Positions 41,355 through 50,875 of a DNA stretch of 64,000 bases are shown here, piece by piece. The stretch is from Streptomyces sp. CCM_MD2014 (GTDB taxonomy: Bacteria; Actinomycetota; Actinomycetes; Streptomycetales; Streptomycetaceae): positions 3,782,001 through 3,846,000 of the forward strand of contig NZ_CP009754.1 of assembly GCF_000772045.1 (NCBI RefSeq). Reading direction: 5' to 3'. How positions within the stretch are numbered: the stretch's first letter is position 1; every line of letters starts with the position of its first letter. The notes below the pieces were generated by a model. It was not told the origin of the DNA. It made no database searches and was given only the letters and a program-made list of their open reading frames with translations. Position numbers and translations under genes: made by a program.

Positions 41355-41569
41355 ATCGTCCTCATTCCCCCGGAAAACATACAGAAGTCTCAAAGCGCAG
41401 AACCGGCGCCAAGGTCGGCCAAAGGGACGATCGACCGGCGTTCACGGCAGCGCGTGCGATACACATTGTCTGCAGGGGCCGCCCCCGTGCGGCAAGCGAA
41501 TAACCGGCGGGGACACTGGAGTCCCGTACCCTCCCGAACCACAGCCACCCCGGCGAGAGGAGCCGCACC

Positions 41570-42448
41570 GTGCAGCGGAAGGCCTACGTACCCGGCGTCG
41601 CCGCCCTTCTCGCGGCGTTGCTGGCCGGCTGCACCGGCGGCTCGGAGGGCGGTGCCACGGCGGACGACTCGAACCCGGGGCAGCCCGGCGTCGCGACCGA
41701 GGCGGCCGAACCGGGCAAGTACCGCACCCTTCCGGATCCGTGTGGCGCGGTCGGCGACAAGGCGCTCGACTCCCTCCTGCCCGGCATCGAGGAGATCACC
41801 GACGAGGAGCAGCGGGAGAAGGCGTACGCGGGTGAGCCGACGCTCGCGTACGACACCGACCGCAAGGTGGGCTGCCGCTGGAAGGTGGAGTCGGCACAGG
41901 CCACCAACCACCTCTTCGTCGACTTCGAGCGGGTGGTGTCGTACGACGGTGCCGTGAGCGACGACAGCGAGGCCGAGCAGCTGTTCGCGAAGCAGGTGGA
42001 GGCGGCCGACCTGCCCGAACCGGTGGTCTCGGAGTCCGAGGACTCCGGGGAGTCCGGGGAGTCCGGGTCCGCGCCGGACTCCCCGTCGGGCGCCCCGTCC
42101 TCCGGCGAGCCGGCCTCCGGCGCGGGCGGCACCCCCTCGGCCTCCGCTTCCTCGTCCTCCTCCCCCTCCGCCTCGTCGAGCGCGTCCCCCGACGCGACGC
42201 CCGCAGAGGTCCAGCCCCGGCTCCTGGACGACCTGGGCGACGAGGCGTTCGTCGACGACGCGCTCAGCAGCTCCGGTTCGACGGCGAAGCGGCGCACCGT
42301 GACTGTGGCGTTCCGCACGTCGAACGTCATGGTGACCATCGAGTACGCCGAGCAGTCGGCGACGCTCGGCGTCGTGCCGGACAGCGAGGAAATGCAGGAC
42401 AAGGCGCGGAAACTGGCGTCCCAGCTGGCGGATTCCCTGGGCGGCTGA
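41570..42448 (+). CDS. DUF3558 lipoprotein 1
   Basis: The 292-residue lipoprotein has the lipobox L-L-A-G-C (Cys21). The DUF3558 pattern is seen in L-P-D-P-C-G-A-V and G-C-R-W-K-V, with two conserved cysteines probably forming a disulfide. A Ser/Pro/Ala-rich segment (about 155–205) interrupts the chain. Function is unknown; the family is extracytoplasmic in actinomycetes. The GTG has GAGAGGAG seven bases upstream. A related lipoprotein follows. Confidence 0.87.
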   Translation: MQRKAYVPGVAALLAALLAGCTGGSEGGATADDSNPGQPGVATEAAEPGKYRTLPDPCGAVGDKALDSLLPGIEEITDEEQREKAYAGEPTLAYDTDRKVGCRWKVESAQATNHLFVDFERVVSYDGAVSDDSEAEQLFAKQVEAADLPEPVVSESEDSGESGESGSAPDSPSGAPSSGEPASGAGGTPSASASSSSSPSASSSASPDATPAEVQPRLLDDLGDEAFVDDALSSSGSTAKRRTVTVAFRTSNVMVTIEYAEQSATLGVVPDSEEMQDKARKLASQLADSLGG

Positions 42449-42566
42449 GCCCGCCCCGGCCCTCCCCGCGCCCGCGCGAGGTGGTCCGGAACCGGGACCG
42501 CGTGATTTCCTCACCGCGTACCGTGGCCCCTCGGACCCGTTCCGAACGCAGGAACCCCCGAGTGCC

Positions 42567-43445
42567 ATGAGTGAAGGAACCATGCAGCTACGAGCCCAGC
42601 GTGACCAGCGAGACCCGCAAGCGAAGCGAGCGAAGCGACTCACCCGCGTCCTTGTCGGCGCGGCCGCCGTACCCGTGATGCTGGTGGCGGCCGGCTGCTC
42701 CTCGGACTCCGGCTCCGGCGACGGCAAGGACAAGGCCGCGGAGGAGTCCGCGGCGTCCAAGTCCGCGAGTCCGTCCCCCACGGTGCAGGCGGCGGCGTTC
42801 CGCAAGCTTCCGGAGCCGTGCTCGGTGGTGACGAAGAAGACGCTGGACGACCTGGTGCCGAAGGGCGACTCCGGCAAGGAGGGCTCGTCCAACGACACGG
42901 CGGTGCGGGCCAGTTGCTCCTGGGACAGCCTCGACGACAACGGCGTGAAGGGCTCTCAGTTCCGCTGGCTGAGCGTGTCGATGCTGCGTTTCGAGTCGGA
43001 CGTGACGCGCGGCGAGGGCGACAAGCTGGCGCATGACTACTACCAGAAGCAGCTGAAGGACGCGCAGGGCGTCGAGGGCGCGAAGAGCGTCAAGACGGCG
43101 GCGGTGAGCGGCACGGGCGACGAGGCGTCGCTGGTGCGCTACGACCTGAAGAAGAAGGAAGGCACCTTCAAGCAGCAGACGGTCGTGACACGCGTCGAGA
43201 ACGTCGTCGTCACCGTCGACTACAACGGCGCGGGCCTGGCGGGCGACAAGACCCCGGACGCCGACGGCCTGGCGAAGGACGCGCAGAAGGCGGCCAAGGA
43301 GGCCGTGGCCGCGGTGACGAAGGCCAACGGCGGCGCCGACGGCGGCAAGTCGAGCGGCACGCCCAGCGGTTCGCCGTCGGCTTCGAAGTCCCCCTCCGAC
43401 GCGGCCTCCCAGTCGGCCTCCGCGTCGCCCGAGAAGTCGGGCTGA
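42567..43445 (+). CDS. DUF3558 lipoprotein 2
   Basis: This 292-residue paralogue of the preceding gene has the lipobox V-A-A-G-C (Cys44), L-P-E-P-C-S-V-V and S-C-S-W-D-S in the same positions, and a Ser/Gly/Pro tail at the end. The start may be the ATG at 42567 or the one at 42582, which has AAGGA close ahead; the latter gives a 287-residue protein. Presence of two tandem copies suggests a duplicated pair acting at the cell surface. Function is unknown. Confidence 0.87.
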   Translation: MSEGTMQLRAQRDQRDPQAKRAKRLTRVLVGAAAVPVMLVAAGCSSDSGSGDGKDKAAEESAASKSASPSPTVQAAAFRKLPEPCSVVTKKTLDDLVPKGDSGKEGSSNDTAVRASCSWDSLDDNGVKGSQFRWLSVSMLRFESDVTRGEGDKLAHDYYQKQLKDAQGVEGAKSVKTAAVSGTGDEASLVRYDLKKKEGTFKQQTVVTRVENVVVTVDYNGAGLAGDKTPDADGLAKDAQKAAKEAVAAVTKANGGADGGKSSGTPSGSPSASKSPSDAASQSASASPEKSG

Positions 43446-43495
43446 CGGTCTCTTCGACCCACCGGCCACCCGTTCCCCGTACACATGTGCCACTC

Positions 43496-43509
43496 TGTTG
43501 CGCGCAACA
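43496..43509. promoter_or_regulatory. Perfect 14-bp palindrome upstream of the DUF2637 gene
   Basis: TGTTGCGCGCAACA is identical on both strands and lies 24 bases before the GTG at 43534, the position expected for an operator. The binding protein is not known. Confidence 0.55.
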
Positions 43510-43533
43510 ACAGGCACTGGGAGGGGAGTACGG

Positions 43534-44850
43534 GTGGCCGCGCCACTTCAGCTGACACGGGCGCATCGCGTTCTCATCGGCATGGTCGTCTTCGGCGCCG
43601 TCATCATCGCCGGGATCGGCTTCGCGGGTTCCTACGCGGCGGTGCGGGAGCTGGCCCTGCAGAAGGGCTTCGGGAACTTCAGCTACGTCTTCCCGATCGG
43701 CATCGACGCGGGCATCTGCGTACTGCTGGCCCTGGACCTGCTGCTGACCTGGATCCGCATCCCCTTCCCGCTGCTGCGGCAGACGGCGTGGCTGCTGACG
43801 GCGGCGACGATCGCGTTCAACGGCGCGGCGGCCTGGCCGGACCCGCTGGGCGTGGGCATGCACGGCGTGATCCCGATCCTGTTCGTGGTGTCGGTGGAGG
43901 CCGCCCGGCACGCGATCGGCCGGATCGCCGACATCACCGCCGACAAGCACATGGAGGGCGTCCGCCTCACCCGCTGGCTGCTGTCGCCGGTGCCGACGTT
44001 CCTGCTGTGGCGCCGCATGAAGCTGTGGGAGCTGCGCTCCTACGAGCAGGTGATCAAGCTGGAGCAGGAGCGGCTGGTCTACCAGGCCCGGCTGCGTTCC
44101 CGCTTCGGCCGCGCGTGGCGGCGCAAGGCCCCCGTGGAGTCCCTGATGCCGCTGCGGCTGGCCCGCTACGGCGTTCCGCTGGCGCAGACGGCCCCCTCCG
44201 GGCTGGCGGCCGCGGGCATCGAACCGGCCCTGCTCCCGCCGGCGCCCGAGTCGGAGGCGGTCGCGGACGGTCGTGCCGCCGACGCGGCGCAGGTGGGTGC
44301 CGGGGCACCGCACGCCGAGCAGCGGCCGGAGCTCGAAGCCCGGCAGCGGCAGGCCGGACCGCAGCCCGCCGAACAGCAGCCCCCCGAGGAGCAACCCGTC
44401 CCGGACGACCCCGAGCAGAGCCCCTGGTTCAACACCCGCCAGGTCGCCTACCAGGGCGGTTACGACCCCACGTACGACCCGGCCGAGCAGTACGCCCAGT
44501 GGTACGAGGAGCAGCAGCGGGCCGACCAGTACCGGGACCAGTACGAGGAGGAGCCGCCGCTCCAGGAGCCCTCGCCGGAGGAGACGGGCAGCTTCCCGAT
44601 CCCGGTCGCTCCGGGCCGCACCCGCGAGCTGGGTGAGGGCGGTGGCACGGCCGAGCCGGCACCGACGGAGGAGGACTACTACACGGTCTTCCGGAAGTCG
44701 ATCGACGGCAGCTACCCCACGCTCGCCCAGTTCCGCAACGACGTGGAGGCGACCTTCGGAGTGCCGCTGGCTCCGCGCGAGGCCGATCGCATGGTGAAGG
44801 CGTTCACCGAGCGCCACATGCGCGAGCTTCAGGAGGAGCACATCGCCTGA
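43534..44850 (+). CDS. DUF2637 membrane protein
   Basis: The 438-residue protein has four hydrophobic helices in its first 130 residues (V-L-I-G-M-V-V-F-G-A-V-I-I-A-G, Y-V-F-P-I-G-I-D-A-G-I-C-V-L-L-A-L, and two more). The long cytoplasmic tail is rich in Glu, Gln and Pro. It ends in a helical domain (Y-P-T-L-A-Q-F-R-N-D-V-E-A-T-F-G-V) like the small plasmid-spread/DNA-binding tails of SpdB-type proteins. DUF2637 is common on Streptomyces chromosomes and conjugative plasmids. The GTG is chosen for its GGGGAG five bases upstream. A strong two-way terminator follows. Confidence 0.87.
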   Translation: MAAPLQLTRAHRVLIGMVVFGAVIIAGIGFAGSYAAVRELALQKGFGNFSYVFPIGIDAGICVLLALDLLLTWIRIPFPLLRQTAWLLTAATIAFNGAAAWPDPLGVGMHGVIPILFVVSVEAARHAIGRIADITADKHMEGVRLTRWLLSPVPTFLLWRRMKLWELRSYEQVIKLEQERLVYQARLRSRFGRAWRRKAPVESLMPLRLARYGVPLAQTAPSGLAAAGIEPALLPPAPESEAVADGRAADAAQVGAGAPHAEQRPELEARQRQAGPQPAEQQPPEEQPVPDDPEQSPWFNTRQVAYQGGYDPTYDPAEQYAQWYEEQQRADQYRDQYEEEPPLQEPSPEETGSFPIPVAPGRTRELGEGGGTAEPAPTEEDYYTVFRKSIDGSYPTLAQFRNDVEATFGVPLAPREADRMVKAFTERHMRELQEEHIA

Positions 44851-44875
44851 CGGCGACCACGGCGAGGACGGCCCG

Positions 44876-44923
44876 TACGGCGAAGGGGGCACCCGGCGAG
44901 TACCGGGCGCCCCCTTCGCCGTA
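44876..44923. terminator. Long bidirectional terminator
   Basis: TACGGCGAAGGGGGC-A-CCCGG (44876–44896) pairs with CCGGG-C-GCCCCCTTCGCCGTA (44903–44923), a 21-position stem with one mismatch and a six-base loop. It lies between the convergent DUF2637 and lysS genes and can serve both. Confidence 0.85.
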
Positions 44924-44939
44924 GGACCGGCGGCCGGGC

Positions 44940-46688
44940 CTACCCCCCGAGCAGGGTCCGCACCCGGTCCTGCCCCACCGCGAGCAGCAGCGTGGGCAGG
45001 CGCGGGCCGGTGTCGCGGCCGACGAGCAGGTGGTAGAGCAGGGCGAAGAAGGTCCGCTGGGCGGTCTTGATCTCCGGCGGCAGCTCCTTGGGCGTGGCGT
45101 CGGCGGGGAAGCCCGCCTGGACCTTGGGGACGCCGTAGACGTGGTGGGTGAGGCCGTCCAGGGACCAGTGGTCGGCCAGCCCGTCGAGCAGCAGCCGCAG
45201 CGACTGCCGGCTCTGCTCGTCGAGGGACTTGAGCAGTTCGGCGTCGGGCTCCTGGCGGACGATGGTGCGCTGGTCGGCGGGGACGTGGGTGTTGATCCAC
45301 GCCTCGGCCTTGTCGTAGCGCGGCCGGGCCTCGTCCAGCGAGGCGATCGGGTTCGCCGGGTCCAGCTCGCCGAGGATGCGCAGCGCCTGGTCCTCGTGGC
45401 CGGCGGTGATGTCGGCCACGGAGGCGAGCGTGCGGTACGGCAGCGGCCTGGGCGTGCGCGGCAGCTCGCCGGCGGCCGTGCGGACGGCGCGGGAGTGCGC
45501 GGCGGCGTCGGCGGGGAGGGCCGAGCCGTCGGCGACCTTGGCGTCGAGGCGGTCCCACTCGTCGTAGAGCCGCTGGATCTCCTGGTCGAAGGCGATCTTG
45601 AAGGACTGGTTGGGGCGGCGGCGGGCGTACAGCCAGCGCAGCAGCTGCGGCTCCATGATCCGGAGCGCGTCGGCCGGGGTGGGCACCCCGCCCTTGGAGG
45701 AGGACATCTTCGCCATGCCGCTGATGCCGACGAAGGCGTACATCGGCCCGATCGGCTGCTTGCCGCCGAAGATGCCGACGATCTGCCCGCCGACCTGGAA
45801 CGACGACCCCGGCGACGAGTGGTCCACGCCGCTGGGCTCGAAGACCACGCCCTCGTAGGCCCAGCGCATCGGCCAGTCGACCTTCCAGACCAGCTTGCCG
45901 CGGTTGAACTCGCTCAGCCGCACCGTCTCCGAGAAGCCGCAGGCGGTGCAGGCGTAGGTCAGCTCGGTCGAGTCGTCGTCGTACGCGGTGACCGTCGTCA
46001 GGTCCTTCTCGCAGTTGCCGCAGTACGGCTTGTACGGGAAGTACCCGGCGGAGCCGGAGCTGCCGTCGTCCTCGGCGGCGGCGCCGGAGCCCTCGGCGGC
46101 CTCCAGCTCGGCCTCGTCGACGGGCTTCTGCGACTTCTGCGGCTTCTTCGCGGGCGCCTTCTTCGTCCGGTACTGGTCGAGGATGGCGTCGATGTCCCGC
46201 CGGTGCTTCATGGCGTGCAGGATCTGCTCGCGGTAGACGCCCGAGGTGTACTGCTCGGTCTGGCTGATGCCGTCGAACTCCACGCCCAGCTCGGCGAGGG
46301 AGGCGGTCATCGCGGCCTTGAAGTGCTCGGCCCAGTTCGGGTAGGAGGAGCCCTTCGGGGCGGGGACCGAGGTCAGGGGCTTGCCGATGTGCTCCGCCCA
46401 GGACTCGTCGACGCCGGGGACACCGGCCGGCACCTTGCGGTAGCGGTCGTAGTCGTCCCAGGAGATCAGGTGCCGGACCTGGTGGCCGCGCCGGCGGACC
46501 TCGTCGGCGACGAGGTGGGGGGTCATGACCTCGCGGAGGTTGCCCAGGTGGATCGGGCCGGAGGGCGACAGCCCGGACGCGACGACCACAGGTTTGCCCG
46601 GGGCCCGACGCTCCGACTCCTCGATGACCTCATCCGCGAAACGGGAGACCCAGTCGGTGGTCTCGGTGCTCTGAGCCACGATCGGCAC
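44940..46688 (-). CDS. lysS: Lysyl-tRNA synthetase, class I
   Basis: This 582-residue class-I LysRS is the archaeal-type enzyme unrelated to the usual class-II bacterial LysRS. It has the HIGH-like P-S-G-P-I-H-L-G-N and the KMSKS motif A-K-M-S-S-S-K-G. A zinc-like knuckle (Y-C-G-N-C-E...C-T-A-C-G-F) is also present. The GTG at 46688 begins P-I-V-A-Q-S-T-E-T-T and follows GGAAAG; a second GTG at 46679 is possible. It diverges from argS. Class-I LysRS is a known peculiarity of some actinobacteria. Confidence 0.95.
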   Translation of the reverse strand: MPIVAQSTETTDWVSRFADEVIEESERRAPGKPVVVASGLSPSGPIHLGNLREVMTPHLVADEVRRRGHQVRHLISWDDYDRYRKVPAGVPGVDESWAEHIGKPLTSVPAPKGSSYPNWAEHFKAAMTASLAELGVEFDGISQTEQYTSGVYREQILHAMKHRRDIDAILDQYRTKKAPAKKPQKSQKPVDEAELEAAEGSGAAAEDDGSSGSAGYFPYKPYCGNCEKDLTTVTAYDDDSTELTYACTACGFSETVRLSEFNRGKLVWKVDWPMRWAYEGVVFEPSGVDHSSPGSSFQVGGQIVGIFGGKQPIGPMYAFVGISGMAKMSSSKGGVPTPADALRIMEPQLLRWLYARRRPNQSFKIAFDQEIQRLYDEWDRLDAKVADGSALPADAAAHSRAVRTAAGELPRTPRPLPYRTLASVADITAGHEDQALRILGELDPANPIASLDEARPRYDKAEAWINTHVPADQRTIVRQEPDAELLKSLDEQSRQSLRLLLDGLADHWSLDGLTHHVYGVPKVQAGFPADATPKELPPEIKTAQRTFFALLYHLLVGRDTGPRLPTLLLAVGQDRVRTLLGG

Positions 46689-46863
46689 GTCCTCTTTCCT
46701 GGAACTTCCCCCCGGAACCGCTCCGGGGACAGCCGGTACGGTCGCACGGCTGACCGCTCCATTCTCCCAGCCCGGCCCGCATCCGCGAAAACCGCTTTTC
46801 ACCGCATGGGATACTCGGTTTCTGTACTACTTCCACGAACCCGAGCAGAACGGCAGCCACTCC

Positions 46864-48624
46864 ATGGCCTCGGTCACGTCCCTCACCGACTCCGTCCAGC
46901 AGCAGCTCGCGTCCGCCCTCACGGCCACCCGGCCGGAGGCCGCCGGCGCAGACCCGCTGCTGCGACGCAGTGACCGGGCGGACTACCAGGCCAACGGCAT
47001 CCTCGCGCTGGCCAAGAAGGCGAAGGCCAACCCGCGGGAGCTGGCGACCGAGGTCGTCGCCCACATCACCACCGGCGACGAGCTGATCAAGGACGTCGAG
47101 GTCTCGGGCCCCGGCTTCCTCAACATCACGGTCGCCGACCGGGCGATCACCGAGAACCTCGCCGCGCGCCTCGCGGACGGCGAGCGCCTCGGCGTGCCCC
47201 CGAAGGCGGACGCGGGCGTCACGGTCGTCGACTACGCCCAGCCGAACGTGGCGAAGGAGATGCACGTCGGCCACCTGCGCTCGGCGGTGATCGGCGACGC
47301 CCTGCGCGCCATGCTCGACTTCACCGGCGAGAAGACGATCGGCCGGCACCACATCGGCGACTGGGGCACCCAGTTCGGCATGCTCATCCAGTACCTGTTC
47401 GAGCACCCCGGCGAGCTGGCCCCGGCCGGCGACGTCGACGGCGAGCAGGCCATGTCGAACCTGAACCGGGTGTACAAGGCCTCGCGCGCGGTCTTCGACG
47501 CGGACGAGGAGTTCAAGGAGCGGGCCCGCAAGCGGGTCGTCGCCCTGCAGTCCGGCGACAAGGAGACGCTGGAGCTGTGGCAGCAGTTCGTGGACGAGTC
47601 GAAGGTCTACTTCTACTCCGTCTTCGACAAGCTCGACATGGAGATCCGCGACGAGGAGATCGTCGGCGAGTCCGCGTACAACGAGGGCATGCCGGAGACC
47701 GCCCGCCTCCTGGAGGAGATGGGCGTCGCGGTGCGCTCCGAGGGCGCGCTCGTGGTGTTCTTCGACGAGATCCGCGGCAAGGACGACCAGCCGGTCCCGC
47801 TGATCGTGCAGAAGGCCGACGGCGGCTTCGGCTACGCGGCCTCCGACCTGACGGCGATCCGCAACCGGGTCACCGACCTGCACGCCAGCACGCTGCTGTA
47901 CGTCGTGGACGTGCGCCAGTCGCTGCACTTCAAGATGGTCTTCGAGGCGGCCCGCCGGGCCGGCTGGCTGAACGACGACGTCACCGCGCACAACATGGCC
48001 TACGGCACGGTGCTCGGCGCCGACGGCAAGCCCTTCAAGACGCGTGCGGGCGAAACCGTGCGCCTGGAGGACCTGCTGGACGAGGCCGTGCAGCGGGCCG
48101 CCGAGGTCGTGCGGGAGAAGGCGCGGGACCTCACCGAGGAGGAGATCCGGGAGCGGGCCGCGCAGGTCGGCATCGGCGCCGTGAAGTACGCGGACCTGTC
48201 GACCTCGCCCAGCCGCGACTACAAGTTCGACCTGGACCAGATGGTCTCGCTCAACGGCGACACCAGCGTCTACCTCCAGTACGCCTACGCCCGGATCCGG
48301 TCCATCCTCCGCAAGGCCGGCGAGGTCCGCCCCGCCGCCCACCCGGAGCTGGAGCTGCACGAGGCGGAGCGCGCGCTGGGCCTGCACCTGGACGCGTTCG
48401 GGGACACGGTCTTCGAGGCGGCCGCGGAGTACGCCCCGCACAAGCTGGCGGCGTACCTGTACCAGCTGGCGTCGCTGTACACGACGTTCTACGACAAGTG
48501 CCCGGTCCTGAAGGCCGAGACTCCGGCGCAGGTCGAGAACCGCCTGTTCCTGTGCGACCTCACGGCCCGCACCCTGCACCGGGGCATGTCCCTGCTGGGC
48601 ATCCGGACGCCCGAGCGGCTCTGA
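46864..48624 (+). CDS. argS: Arginyl-tRNA synthetase
   Basis: This 586-residue class-I synthetase has the Add-1 tRNA-binding domain at the N-terminus. The HIGH motif appears as K-E-M-H-V-G-H-L-R-S. The Y-A-S-D-L-T-A-I segment and a C-terminal anticodon-binding helical domain (Y-L-Q-Y-A-Y-A-R-I-R-S-I) follow. As in many ArgRS, the canonical KMSK is replaced (G-K-P-F-K-T-R-A-G). It is divergent from lysS, a common Streptomyces neighbourhood. The ATG is the first credible start. Confidence 0.95.
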   Translation: MASVTSLTDSVQQQLASALTATRPEAAGADPLLRRSDRADYQANGILALAKKAKANPRELATEVVAHITTGDELIKDVEVSGPGFLNITVADRAITENLAARLADGERLGVPPKADAGVTVVDYAQPNVAKEMHVGHLRSAVIGDALRAMLDFTGEKTIGRHHIGDWGTQFGMLIQYLFEHPGELAPAGDVDGEQAMSNLNRVYKASRAVFDADEEFKERARKRVVALQSGDKETLELWQQFVDESKVYFYSVFDKLDMEIRDEEIVGESAYNEGMPETARLLEEMGVAVRSEGALVVFFDEIRGKDDQPVPLIVQKADGGFGYAASDLTAIRNRVTDLHASTLLYVVDVRQSLHFKMVFEAARRAGWLNDDVTAHNMAYGTVLGADGKPFKTRAGETVRLEDLLDEAVQRAAEVVREKARDLTEEEIRERAAQVGIGAVKYADLSTSPSRDYKFDLDQMVSLNGDTSVYLQYAYARIRSILRKAGEVRPAAHPELELHEAERALGLHLDAFGDTVFEAAAEYAPHKLAAYLYQLASLYTTFYDKCPVLKAETPAQVENRLFLCDLTARTLHRGMSLLGIRTPERL

Positions 48625-48657
48625 GCCCGAGGTGGGGGCGGGGCTCGGTTCCCGTCC

Positions 48658-49500
48658 TCACCGCAGCAGCGTCAGCCCCTCCGGGGCGTCGATGCCGAAC
48701 TCCTCCGCCAGCACCCGGCGGGCCTGCGCCTCGTCGGACAGCTTCCGTTCGGTGACCGTGCCGTCGCCGGTGCGCGTCACGGTGAGGCGGTCGCCGTCCA
48801 GGAGCAGATGGGCGTCCGGGGTGAGGCGCTGCACGTAGGGGCGCCGGGAGAACGGCGAGCGCGGGTTGGTGGCGATGTGCCAGTTGATCACCTCGTAGTC
48901 GGACGGCTCGAACGGCTCCACGGTGAAGGCGTACTGCCCCTCCCAGCCGCCCGCGGCGCAGGCCTGGAGCACCCACGTCTCCAGCGGCCCCCGCTGCGGT
49001 GCGTGCACCAGCCGGTGCCGGCGTCCGGCGTCGTGGAACTCGGTGTCCGCGACCAGCGGCACCGGTTCCAGCAGGGAGCCGAGGGCGCCGAAGCCGACGT
49101 CGGCCAGGTACGGCCGCGGGTCGCCGGGCAGCTCGGCGAGGAGGGCCATGTGGGTGCGCGGGCGGTCCTCGAAACGGTCCGCGCCGACGACGACCCGCGC
49201 GGTCAGCCGGGTCACCAGGACGCCGAGCGCCTCCAGGGCCGCCGCGAAGAGGGTGTTGTGCTCGTAGCAGTACCCGCCGCGCCGGCGGCCGTGCACCAGC
49301 TTGGCCGTCAGGTCGGCGAGGTCGAGGGAGGGGGCCCGGCCGCCCAGCGCGTCGAGGTTCTCGAACGGGATGGCCCTCAGGTGGGCGAGTTGCACGCCGC
49401 GGAGTGTGGCCGCGTCGGGGCGCCGCCCGCCCGCCCAGCCGATGCGTTCGAGGTAGGCGTCCAGGGAGAAGGGTGTCGTCGTCCGGGCACTGTCAGACAT
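48658..49500 (-). CDS. nat: Arylamine N-acetyltransferase
   Basis: This 280-residue acetyl-CoA-dependent enzyme has the full Cys–His–Asp triad. Cys78 is in R-R-G-G-Y-C-Y-E-H-N, His117 in R-T-H-M-A-L-L, and Asp134 in Y-L-A-D-V-G-F-G. P-F-E-N-L-D is also typical. NATs acetylate arylamines and in actinomycetes can close or modify aromatic intermediates. No biosynthetic partner is adjacent. The ATG start is clear. Confidence 0.95.
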   Translation of the reverse strand: MSDSARTTTPFSLDAYLERIGWAGGRRPDAATLRGVQLAHLRAIPFENLDALGGRAPSLDLADLTAKLVHGRRRGGYCYEHNTLFAAALEALGVLVTRLTARVVVGADRFEDRPRTHMALLAELPGDPRPYLADVGFGALGSLLEPVPLVADTEFHDAGRRHRLVHAPQRGPLETWVLQACAAGGWEGQYAFTVEPFEPSDYEVINWHIATNPRSPFSRRPYVQRLTPDAHLLLDGDRLTVTRTGDGTVTERKLSDEAQARRVLAEEFGIDAPEGLTLLR

Positions 49501-49548
49501 GGCATCACCGTACGTGCGGCGACGACACCCCCGCCTCCGCCCTTGGTC

Positions 49549-50787
49549 CTAGACCTCCGGACGCGCCTCGGCCAGCCCCTCTCCCAGCCGCCGCAGCCCC
49601 TCCGCGATCTCGTCCGGCGTCTGGGTGACGAAGCAGAGCCGCAGCGTGGCGCGGTCGGGCTCGTCGGCGTAGAAGGGGGCGCCGGGGACGTACGCCACGT
49701 CGTGCCGGACGACCTCGGGAAGCAGGGCCGTGGTGTCGTACGCGTCCGGCAGCCGGACCCACAGGAACATGCCTCCCTCGGGGCGGGTCCACGTGGCGCC
49801 CGCCGGGAGCGCGTCCGGGAGGCCCGCGAGCATGGCGTCCCGGCGTGCGCCGTAGGCGGCGGCGACGCGGGCGACGTGGGCGTCCAGGTCCCGGTCGGCG
49901 AGGTAGCGGGCGGCGGCGAGCTGGTTGACGGTGGGGGTGTGCAGGTCGGCGGCCTGCTTGGCGACCGCGCAGGCCCGGCGCAGTGCGGCGGGTGCCCGCA
50001 GCCAGCCCAGCCGCAGACCGGGCGCCATGACCTTGGAGAAGGAGCCCAGCAGCACGGTCCGGTCCCGGGCACCCTCGTAGGAGGCGATCCACGGCACCCG
50101 CTCGCCCTCGAAGCGCAGTTCGCCGTACGGGTCGTCCTCGACGATCCACAGGCCGCACCGCCCGGCGACCTCGGCGACGGCGGCGCGGCGGGCGGCGGGC
50201 ATGGTGCGGCCGGTGGGGTTGGAGAAGGTGGGGACCGTGTAGAGCAGCTTGGGACGCTCGCGCACCACCAGCTCCTCCAGCGCCCGGGGATCGATGCCGT
50301 CCTCGTCCCCGGGGACGGGCACCACCCGGGCGCCCGCGAAGCCGAAGGCCTGGAGCGCGGCGAGGTAGCAGGGGCGCTCGACCAGGACGGTGTCGCCGGG
50401 TTCGAGCAGGGCGGTGGCGAGGAGCGACAGGGCCTGCTGGGAGCCGGTGGTGACGAGGATGTCGTCGGCGTCCGTGGCCAGTCCGCGTGCCGAGGTGCGG
50501 GCGGCGAGCGCGGCCCGCAGGCCGGGCTCGCCCTCGGTCGTGGAGTACTGGAGGGCGCGGGCGGGCTGCTCCGCGAGAACGTCCCGGTACGCGGCGGCGA
50601 TGCCGTCGGCGTCGAAGAGTGCGGGGGCCGGCAGCCCGCCCGCGAAGTTGATCACCTCGGGGCGGGCGGTGACGGCGAGGATGTCCCGTACGGGCGAACC
50701 GCCGATCGCCCGGGCCCGCGCGGCCAGCGGCGGCGTCGGAGCGGTCACGGTGGCGGTGGCGGCGGGCGCGTTCTCAGTCACGGTCAT
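49549..50787 (-). CDS. PLP-dependent aminotransferase, class I/II
   Basis: This 412-residue protein has the fold-type I pattern: N-F-A-G-G-L-P-A-P-A-L-F, T-T-G-S-Q-Q-A-L, P-T-F-S-N-P-T-G-R and the Schiff-base lysine in L-G-S-F-S-K-V-M-A-P-G-L-R-L-G-W. It resembles 2-aminoadipate/valine-type aminotransferases related to MocR catalytic domains, without the GntR DNA-binding head. The substrate is not certain. The ATG at 50787 lies six bases after a -10-like element, so its mRNA may be leaderless. Confidence 0.92.
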   Translation of the reverse strand: MTVTENAPAATATVTAPTPPLAARARAIGGSPVRDILAVTARPEVINFAGGLPAPALFDADGIAAAYRDVLAEQPARALQYSTTEGEPGLRAALAARTSARGLATDADDILVTTGSQQALSLLATALLEPGDTVLVERPCYLAALQAFGFAGARVVPVPGDEDGIDPRALEELVVRERPKLLYTVPTFSNPTGRTMPAARRAAVAEVAGRCGLWIVEDDPYGELRFEGERVPWIASYEGARDRTVLLGSFSKVMAPGLRLGWLRAPAALRRACAVAKQAADLHTPTVNQLAAARYLADRDLDAHVARVAAAYGARRDAMLAGLPDALPAGATWTRPEGGMFLWVRLPDAYDTTALLPEVVRHDVAYVPGAPFYADEPDRATLRLCFVTQTPDEIAEGLRRLGEGLAEARPEV

Positions 50788-50793
50788 GCGCGC

Positions 50794-50821
50794 AGCGTAA
50801 AGAAGTACGTGCCGTCTACAA
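50794..50821 (-). promoter_or_regulatory. Promoter for a leaderless aminotransferase mRNA
   Basis: On the minus strand TTGTAG (complement of 50816–50821) and TACGCT (complement of 50794–50799) are 16 bases apart. The -10 ends six bases before the ATG and no Shine-Dalgarno is present. Confidence 0.5.
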
Positions 50822-50875
50822 GCGCCTTTCCGCGATCCGGACACCCGTGCGACGCGACACACGGCAGCCGGGGCG

